Shown one piece after another: positions 58,501 to 64,000 of a DNA stretch of 64,000 nt (the stretch's first letter is position 1; the number at the start of each line of letters is the position of its first letter). Made by a program: the position numbers and the translations under genes. The notes under the pieces were generated by a model. It was given only the letters and a program-made list of their open reading frames with translations, was not told where the DNA came from and searched no databases. The stretch is from Hofstenia miamia (lineage: Eukaryota; Xenacoelomorpha; Acoela), in contig SCFE01000026.1 in the NCBI GenBank assembly GCA_004352715.1, positions 606,196-670,195 on the forward strand, written 5' to 3'.

Positions 58501-60197
58501 CGCTGAAAACGCTGTGTAGGGTGCTGGAGGTCCCCGCGTAGACGACTCTGAATGAACGTCTTTAATCCAATTGACAATTTTGCTTTGCATGCCTGCTGCA
58601 CTAAGTTTTTCAAGAAGCCTAGAATGAGGAACTGTGTCAAAAGCCTTGCTAAGTTCGAAAGCTTGAAGAATAACATCACCTTCGTCAAGTATGCGTGTGA
58701 TCTCATTGACAAGCAGGATCAAGGCCGTGCACGTTGATCTTTTCTTCAAATAGGCATGTTGCGAATTATCAATACGCGGTAAGATGTGCGATTTGATAGC
58801 GGACAAAGCAGTGTACTTGAGACATTTGGAAGGAATGGAGAAAAGCGATATGGGTCTTAGGTCAGTGATCTCTGCAACTCTCACTTTTGGGAGTGCACAA
58901 ATATTTGCTATTTCGAAACGGCGTCGAACACGATCAACTTTAGTATGTCTCATATTTGTTTTGTCTGACATTACCAAGAAATAATGAGAAAAAATAATTT
59001 CGTTTAAAATATATAGAATTTTTGTGTTTTAATTTTATTGACAAATTGATTTTTTAGTTTTCGTTTGTTTTTAATGGTAAATATCTTTCTTCTACTTTGG
59101 TCATTTCCAGCTATTGTGATTTTTCAGGCAAAAATATACATCTATATACTCAGCGAATTGTTACTAAATCGCAATTGCTTTTACTTTTAGAGCATCGTAA
59201 CATGCCTCTTGCTGATGCTTTGGCCCTCATCTCCAGCAGTTATGAGCAGCATGAACAGAGAGAACGTGATAGGAAAATGTATGGACAAGTAATGGATTCC
59301 GCAAACTGTTCTAGGGCAATATACAGTAATGATCTTTCTCGTATTTTCAATATGGTTGCTCAGCATTTACCTTTGTCTCTTGAAGAGATTGATCGTGCTA
59401 TTCTTCATCTCCAAAATCAGAAAAATGCTGTTTTGGAATCGAAAGGCATTGTTCCTCCTCCTGGTAATTCACTTGATGTAACATATGTCCTTGGATTGTA
59501 TAGGGCCATAATTTGCAGATGAATGATATTGAGAATTATTTATACATTGAGATGTTTTTTAATTTTATGCCTTAGTGTTGTAACATTATTTTTAGGACAA
59601 ATTATTAGCATTGTGCAGCCAACAGCTGTAGTACAACCAGTAAATCAAATAGCAATTGATGGCACATCTAATGTTCTGCTGCCTCCTATTGCCGCCCAGT
59701 CACAATCCGGTGTAATTCTCCCAACAATTCCGTCTGCCGCAGATGCATCTCAAAATGTTATTATACCACAAAATGTTTTACTAGCCACTTTAGCCTCGTC
59801 ATTGCCAGGTTCTAATGTGTTTCTATCACCTCTGGCATCTTCTCAAGCAAATAACTCTCTTATTACTCCTAGTTCTTACACACCAACTCAGCCGGCAGTA
59901 TACATGTCACAGCCTCAAAGTGAAGCCAACATCACAAGACCAGTGGAGTCTTCGGGTTATGTAATGGAAACTGTACCTTCAAGTCAAGAACATTTAACAG
60001 TGCCCTACCTAACTCAAATTATTACTCCTAGCACTACAGCGCATATAATGCCATCCACTAATGTCACTATGTTAGCGGCCCAGCCGCCTGATACAGTAAT
60101 ACAAGCCTCCACTCCAATTATAGGGACTATTTTGCCTCCTCAATCTAATGCTATTAATTTTACAATGTCTTCGGTTTTTCCACCTCACCAATTTTAG
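48237..60197 (+). CDS. NCOA5: NCOA5-like nuclear receptor coactivator with N-terminal RRM
   Basis: Exons 48237-48372, 48409-48516, 55734-55860, 55902-55991, 56032-56234, 59191-59463 and 59596-60197 (TAG) join in phase into 1539 nt, 512 residues. Residues about 18-85 form an RRM of hnRNP C/RALY type (SRVFIGKLNT, RNP1-like HKGYAFVQY). A basic-acidic linker follows (KKSKRRRSEDFD), then the NCOA5 core: TECQLLGVGKSLR, ATLHIHHSNPAEHRNMPLADA, which aligns with human TVNIMFGTPQEHRNMPQADA, and a helical hairpin (SLEEIDRAILHLQNQK). The tail of about 200 residues is Q/S/T/P-rich without structure. NCOA5 is a nuclear co-regulator. The ATG follows an AT-rich leader and precedes the RRM by only 17 residues. 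Human NCOA5 (579 aa) starts with an RD-rich region instead. Confidence 0.88.
48409..48516 (+). CDS. NCOA5: NCOA5-like exon 2, second half of the RRM
   Basis: GVSLHKGYAFVQYESEAAAR (RNP1) to FFGQRI; donor GTAGGC. The following intron is about 7.2 kb and holds a 1000-N gap and two copies of a DNA transposon. Confidence 0.9.
49587..49876. repeat. Imperfect tandem repeat, about 70-100-bp units
   Basis: Repeats of ATACCCTTTA-TT-GTAATCAGATTG-GGAGACCT occur near 49692, 49780 and, less clearly, 49605 and 49855. The array abuts the transposon at 49877 and begins after a (TA)n run with one N (49587). Confidence 0.65.
49877..50659 (+). mobile_element. Long-TIR DNA transposon, copy 1 (left end, cut by gap)
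   Basis: Starts GGGTGCATCAAACGCCCC after a TA (49875-49876) and is nearly identical to 52587-53369 until the N run. The start of the ORF is mutated (ATGGCACGTGCTTAA), so this copy is dead. Its unrelated left flank shows it is an independent insertion, not an assembly duplicate. Confidence 0.85.
50660..51659. other. Assembly gap, 1000 N
   Basis: A round number, so the size is probably nominal. It lies inside the transposon copy; unique DNA resumes at 51660. Confidence 0.97.
52371..52584 (+). pseudogene. LINE reverse transcriptase fragment
   Basis: RFWENIWGSEGP and, after a shift, LREVLKKMKNWKAPGRDEVH then GYWLKKF match the start of a LINE RT (M-x-N-x-KAPG-x-D-x-I). The sequence stops exactly where the long-TIR transposon begins and does not resume beyond it. 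Confidence 0.75.
52587..55603 (+). mobile_element. Long-TIR DNA transposon, copy 2 (complete, 3.0 kb)
   Basis: TA dinucleotides (52585-52586 and 55604-55605) flank ends GGGTGCATCAAACGCCC and its inverse. The terminal inverted repeats continue for about 220 bp (left to about 52812, right from about 55384) with moderate divergence. The interior encodes a broken protein of a family I recognise from many invertebrate genomes but cannot assign to a named superfamily. A TA target would suit Tc1/mariner- or ISL2EU-like elements, but the protein does not look like Tc1. It lies in sense orientation in the 7.2-kb NCOA5-like intron. Confidence 0.88.
53314..55380 (+). pseudogene. Putative transposase of the long-TIR element, frameshifted
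   Basis: ATG 53314 opens ASKITRCESWIFGFGTKVTQ (first frame to 53550). It continues in another frame at 53516-54547 (NEDKRFLISMKTDR-like helical region, an acidic Ser-poor middle, then TPTQQAAFTSALIEESGGDP and RLAVLVGNSEDVKLLGTP). A third frame gives MVFDMTSSNTGHITGGC (54551-54601), then RPGAVHKARWMGKGIYVLK (about 54745-54801), EAPWNDLKLYHNL, FSSQVTNDIRQKM and finally LNIVNDAVERNVKRTNDF near 55330-55383. The D in FDMTSSNTG and the final VNDxxER block look like the catalytic D and E of a DDE fold, but that is inference. At least four frameshifts or stops. No function remains. Confidence 0.75.
55606..55624. repeat. (TA)n microsatellite
   Basis: Short TA run directly after the transposon, between it and NCOA5-like exon 3. 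Confidence 0.85.
55734..55860 (+). CDS. NCOA5: NCOA5-like exon 3, charged linker
   Basis: After TTATTTAG the frame continues DCRIASEGKKSKRRRSED and an acidic/RD-rich stretch (ENDRDRSPPHF), recalling the RD-rich linker of NCOA5. Ends CAA AG before GTTTCT. Confidence 0.82.
55902..55991 (+). CDS. NCOA5: NCOA5-like exon 4
   Basis: 90 nt between introns of 41 and 40 nt. TECQLLGVGKSLR corresponds to human DCSVIVVNKQ. Confidence 0.75.
56032..56234 (+). CDS. NCOA5: NCOA5-like exon 5
   Basis: 203 nt: RSYLNFVEKKLREKVRL ... SRILFTIVLFPQHEKHKSA, the anticodon-binding-like fold of NCOA5 (human DYAESVGRKVRDLGM ... SPFAIVITQQHQIHRS). Donor GTATTT. Confidence 0.85.
57835..58980 (-). pseudogene. LINE reverse transcriptase remnant in an NCOA5 intron
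   Basis: Minus-strand frames: 58977-58480 with ICALPKVRVAEITDLRPISL, SKCLKYTALSAI, STCTALILLVNEITRILDEGD, ELSKAFDTVPHSRLLEKLS (motif A with Asp replaced: FELSKAFD for the usual DxSKAFD); then 58307-58092 (MKILGVTIDSQINLSIH); and 58186-57839 (LFDYCALLHVQIPSTLNSRIQRI), the usual C-terminal region. The YxDD motif is lost and several shifts occur. It is antisense to the host gene. Confidence 0.85.
59191..59463 (+). CDS. NCOA5: NCOA5-like exon 6
   Basis: The acceptor TTACTTTTAG was chosen over an upstream CAG at 59128 because it makes HSNPA-EHRNMPLADA, which aligns without gaps to human. Then come a coiled-coil-like charged helix and the LSLEEIDRAILHL segment (human LTAEETDKIINYL). Donor GTAATT. 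Confidence 0.9.
59596..60197 (+). CDS. NCOA5: NCOA5-like last exon, Q/S/P-rich tail
   Basis: 602 nt to TAG. Low-complexity, rich in S, P, Q, V, T, consistent with the unstructured tail of NCOA5. No canonical AATAAA was found in the next about 200 bp. Confidence 0.85.
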
Positions 60198-61190
60198 TAA
60201 CTTCGTTGTATATATATTAGAAATATTTTGTAGTGAAGCTTTCAAAGTTTGATTATATTTTGTAGATGTTTTGATAGATAAATTTTGTAAAATTTCAGTG
60301 TATTGTAAATATAGTTTTCTCCAGTTCCACATTGCTTAAATGAGTTATCGATTACTTTTATGCTTCCCATATTTCTAACAAATTATTTCTTAGTTATACA
60401 ATAATGCCTTTAAGCATCAACTTCTATGATATTGTTTTTCCAATTTTTCACGCTCTCTACTCATTTACATTTCTCTTAGATAAGGGAAATAGTTTGTTAT
60501 TTTTTAGCGCTTATTTCATTTCCATTCTTACTGCAGGCATTAAGATGCAAACGCTATTTAAGTAAACATCATCGACTGCAATTGGTATAAATGTTGAACT
60601 TTAATTTCGTATGCCAATTGAAATTGCATGTTGCTAATTCGCCTGAGCAATATTATACGCTTAGATGAAGGCTTGGCCTAGTTTGATGTTACGTAATGTG
60701 GATTCTCTATTTCTAAATTATTTTGAATCTAGGGTATCTACGAAAAGTATTGTAAATTAACCAGTTAACTGTTATCAGCAAAAGATAGTCGCAACCGAAT
60801 CCTATTACCTGTAGTAATCGGAAGTGAATTATTCGAGTATTTTTATCATTAATATCCGATCCATGCGAATTGAAGTCATCTAGATAAGTTTATAAAAAAC
60901 AAAAATAGTTTGACCTTAGAAGGAAGAGCTAATGGCGTTTGGAACAGGTGTCCAATGTATATACAGTGCCTATTGTTTTTTATATTTGGCCGACCACACA
61001 AGCACTTACATATAGAGTTGTTTTTTTAACTACAACAAATATGATTATCATTCTTCCATTCAAATATATTTTATTTCATCGAAAGTAATGAGATGTAGAT
61101 ATTTGGTAGGTGCAAGCAAACTAAAAGAATCTACGGAGAAATTATTCTCGCAGAAACAGGCATTGAGAAATCTAATAAAAGTACTACACC
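60198..61190. other. Downstream of the NCOA5-like gene, nothing assigned
   Basis: Presumed 3' UTR and intergenic DNA. No coding sequence or bounded repeat seen. Confidence 0.4.
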
Positions 61191-61214
61191 ATTTCCAGAT
61201 TTGAAATAGAAATC

Positions 61215-61378
61215 GTCAATTGTAATATAGATGACTGAATTTGTAATATAGAACTCATCTTTGCAATATAGAAAGCGTCAGATGTAATATCGAAAATGGT
61301 AAATTGTAATATGGAAGTCAAAGATGTAATTCAGAAAATACCATTTTTAATATAGAAATCCGAATTTGTAATATAGAA
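61215..61378. repeat. Degenerate 21-bp minisatellite, about 8 copies
   Basis: TGTAATATAGAA recurs every 20-22 bp with a variable second half (ACTCATCTT, AGCGTCAGA, ATCCGAATT). The 12-bp core is conserved while the spacer drifts. Confidence 0.8.
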
Positions 61379-61433
61379 TAATGTGATTTGATGTAATTAT
61401 CTTCATAGTTTGGCTTTCTCAATCGTAAAATTT

Positions 61434-62433
61434 NNNNNNNNNNNNNNNNNNNNNNNNNNNNNNNNNNNNNNNNNNNNNNNNNNNNNNNNNNNNNNNNNNN
61501 NNNNNNNNNNNNNNNNNNNNNNNNNNNNNNNNNNNNNNNNNNNNNNNNNNNNNNNNNNNNNNNNNNNNNNNNNNNNNNNNNNNNNNNNNNNNNNNNNNNN
61601 NNNNNNNNNNNNNNNNNNNNNNNNNNNNNNNNNNNNNNNNNNNNNNNNNNNNNNNNNNNNNNNNNNNNNNNNNNNNNNNNNNNNNNNNNNNNNNNNNNNN
61701 NNNNNNNNNNNNNNNNNNNNNNNNNNNNNNNNNNNNNNNNNNNNNNNNNNNNNNNNNNNNNNNNNNNNNNNNNNNNNNNNNNNNNNNNNNNNNNNNNNNN
61801 NNNNNNNNNNNNNNNNNNNNNNNNNNNNNNNNNNNNNNNNNNNNNNNNNNNNNNNNNNNNNNNNNNNNNNNNNNNNNNNNNNNNNNNNNNNNNNNNNNNN
61901 NNNNNNNNNNNNNNNNNNNNNNNNNNNNNNNNNNNNNNNNNNNNNNNNNNNNNNNNNNNNNNNNNNNNNNNNNNNNNNNNNNNNNNNNNNNNNNNNNNNN
62001 NNNNNNNNNNNNNNNNNNNNNNNNNNNNNNNNNNNNNNNNNNNNNNNNNNNNNNNNNNNNNNNNNNNNNNNNNNNNNNNNNNNNNNNNNNNNNNNNNNNN
62101 NNNNNNNNNNNNNNNNNNNNNNNNNNNNNNNNNNNNNNNNNNNNNNNNNNNNNNNNNNNNNNNNNNNNNNNNNNNNNNNNNNNNNNNNNNNNNNNNNNNN
62201 NNNNNNNNNNNNNNNNNNNNNNNNNNNNNNNNNNNNNNNNNNNNNNNNNNNNNNNNNNNNNNNNNNNNNNNNNNNNNNNNNNNNNNNNNNNNNNNNNNNN
62301 NNNNNNNNNNNNNNNNNNNNNNNNNNNNNNNNNNNNNNNNNNNNNNNNNNNNNNNNNNNNNNNNNNNNNNNNNNNNNNNNNNNNNNNNNNNNNNNNNNNN
62401 NNNNNNNNNNNNNNNNNNNNNNNNNNNNNNNNN
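61434..62433. other. Assembly gap, 1000 N
   Basis: Nominal size. The right flank runs into a (TA)n microsatellite at 62447-62475. Confidence 0.97.
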
Positions 62434-62443
62434 AACGTAAATT

Positions 62444-62479
<36 letters not shown>

Positions 62480-62884
62480 AATATTTATAAAAACGATCAA
62501 CTTACGATGAATTAAGAAAACATCTTTATGTACGTTTTACAAAATTTTAAAAAAATCGCTCCTTGAAATTCAACAAATTTCCCTAATTTTAAAACTCCAA
62601 ATTTTCATAGTAAACGCACCTGAGTTATAAGGCAAACAAAATCGAAGAGGAAACAAAATTCTTTTATTTTTACCTCAAACCGTTTTTGGAATCGTTCGCC
62701 TACAGAAACTAAGTCTCAAAAATAAAAATATAACAATTATATAAATCGTATAGGCATGAATTGTTCGAATATATGTGGAGAGGTTTCAAGTTTATTAACG
62801 CTGACTATTAGTACTAAAAGAAATTGAAATGTCATGATTTAAATGTAATTAAAATTTTGTTTGAAAATTGTGTATATATATATA

Positions 62885-64000
62885 CTGCTGATAAAAAATT
62901 TAAGACCAGCTGAAAATTTTTAACAATCACTATTTTCAGTGATAAACAACTGCTGTCTCTTGACTAGGGGCAGGTATAATGTCCAATGAAAAGATTAGAG
63001 AAACAAAAACTTGTGTACATAATGAATTTATAAAAGCAAGTCACTTATTTTACAAAAACTGCATTCACAGTTGATCAAAATTATAAGACCGTTAACAAAA
63101 ATTATAGGAAAATCTACAACAAGGACATTGAATAAAGTAAATTTTGAACTTAGTAATGAGTATGGCCTCCATTCTTGTTGATGACCTCAAACACTCTTTC
63201 TGGCATGCTAGAAATAAGGGTCTCCATGAGTGTAGGAGAAATGTTGCTCCAGGTTCTGAAGATGGCATCATGGATTTCATTTACTGCTGCAAATTGTTTA
63301 CCATTTTTGTACACATATCTTGCGATTCACCCCAAACATTTTCGATGGGGTTTAAGTCGAGTGAGCAAGGTGAATGAGGTACTAGAGAGATGTTATTTTC
63401 TTGAAAGGAGGTCATGATGTGGTGGGCAGTGTGGATTGCTGCATTATCCTGCATGAAAAACCCGTCATCTCCACAGAAACAATTGCCATCAGTCGTCCAA
63501 GATGATCTTTGTAACATGTTGACATAACCATTTACAGTTTGACGACCCTGCAACACCATAAGCAACATTGTTCCTCTGTAGGAAAAAGCACCCCACACCA
63601 GGACAGAGCCCTCACCACTATGATGTGTGGATACGATTTCAGGACGCATCTCTTTGTCATTCCAGTATAGTTGGAACACATTATGACCATCAAGATTAAA
63701 TTTTTCCTCATCAGAAAACCAGACTTTGCTCCATGTCTCTACGTTCCATGTTTGGAGCTCTTGAGCAAACTGTAAACAGGCTTCTTTATGACAAGGAAGC
63801 AACCGAGGACACTTTTTGTTCTTCATGCCCTTTTGCTTCAAGAATCATCTAATGCTTACTGGACTGCAATCAGCATCAGTGAGTGTCTTAATTTGCTTGG
63901 AAGACCTTCCTCTGCCATAAAAAACTACCCTCTTAATTCTTCTACCCAATGTTGGTGTGATTTTTGTTGCTCTACCAGTGGATTGGGCTGTTCCATACCC
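62885..64000 (-). mobile_element. Tc1/mariner element with IR/DR-type end, cut by the window edge
   Basis: The visible end begins CTGCTGATAAAAAATTTAAGACC after TA (62883-62884). A second, inner version, GTTGATCAAAATTATAAGACCG, lies at about 63071-63092, roughly 185 bp inside. The transposase gene lies beyond it on the minus strand. The other terminus is outside the window. Confidence 0.85.
63281..64000 (-). pseudogene. Tc1/mariner-type transposase, partial, one stop seen
   Basis: From the edge inward: helix-turn-helix region (STGRATKITPTLGRRIKRVV, SSKQIKTLTDADCSPVSIR), an in-frame stop at about 63847-63849, then an unbroken frame of 186 residues from the ATG at 63841. The catalytic pieces are intact: [13 protein letters not shown] (first D), [14 protein letters not shown] (second D), [13 protein letters not shown] (E, 34 residues after the second D by eye). 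YxG/NPS-type linkers fit the Tc3/Tc1 branch. It may be a recently inactivated copy: only the TGA in SIR*FLKQKG and the missing N-terminus argue against activity. The stop at 63281-63283 ends the frame shortly after the catalytic Glu, near the usual end. Confidence 0.88.

Noticed and set aside
59128-59190. Earlier acceptor for NCOA5-like exon 6 (TTTTTCAG at 59121-59128)
   Set aside because: It is in frame but would insert 21 residues into a block that otherwise aligns without gaps to human NCOA5; kept only as a possible alternative.
63144-63417. Plus-strand frames at the right edge
   Set aside because: Antisense shadows of the Tc1/mariner transposase.
1-64000. tRNA, rRNA and bacterial-type regulatory elements
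   Set aside because: No convincing cloverleaf with an intact T-loop, no rRNA-like sequence and no operon structure were seen by eye; a tRNAscan or Rfam run could find weak candidates I missed.

Overview
The window is part of an animal nuclear genome scaffold, AT-rich, with eight runs of N between 1 and 1000 bases long. Spliced genes with GT-AG introns (one GC-AG), animal-type proteins (calcineurin B, an NCOA5-like co-regulator, a Gly-X-Y collagen) and many degraded invertebrate-type transposons point to an invertebrate metazoan. I cannot name the species. There are no operons, ribosome-binding sites or other bacterial signals.

Three genes can be reconstructed exon by exon. (1) A collagen-like gene on the minus strand, six in-frame exons between 11379 and 13471, incomplete at both ends. 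(2) A calcineurin B (PPP3R1-type) gene on the minus strand, 34041-44347. It lacks only the exon with the initiator ATG and otherwise gives 170 residues, the length of the human protein. It carries two alternative versions of the same 60-nt exon, arranged so that using both would create a TAA stop at their junction. (3) An NCOA5-like gene on the plus strand, 48237-60197. Its seven exons total 1539 nt and encode 512 residues: an N-terminal RRM followed by the NCOA5 core and a Q/S/P-rich tail. Three of its introns are only 36, 41 and 40 nt, while two others are swollen by transposons. Genes 2 and 3 are divergent, with about 3.9 kb between their visible ends.

Most of the rest is mobile DNA. From left to right: a hAT-like non-autonomous element carrying a 22-bp minisatellite (1780-2457); another small 8-bp-TSD element (2797-3141); a dead Tc1-type element with IR/DR ends (3593-5178); a GGCTC-rich hAT-like MITE in three copies (5304, 10708, 37517); two more 8-bp-TSD MITEs (6851, 9640); a dead LINE (14520-15900); a TTAA-flanked MITE with G/C-run hairpins (20218-20833); a long R2-like non-LTR element with a PHD-like finger, reverse transcriptase and PD-(D/E)XK-like nuclease (about 25293-28490); decayed Gypsy-like, LINE and Penelope-like pieces (29590-31273); a 3.0-kb DNA transposon with about 220-bp terminal inverted repeats in the large NCOA5 intron (second copy at 49877); a LINE in another NCOA5 intron (57835-58980); and a Tc1/mariner element running off the right edge (62885-64000).

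Two local duplications flank runs of N (27484/27658 and 38873/39016) and are best explained as unmerged overlapping contigs. The long AT-rich stretches between these features hold nothing else I can support.
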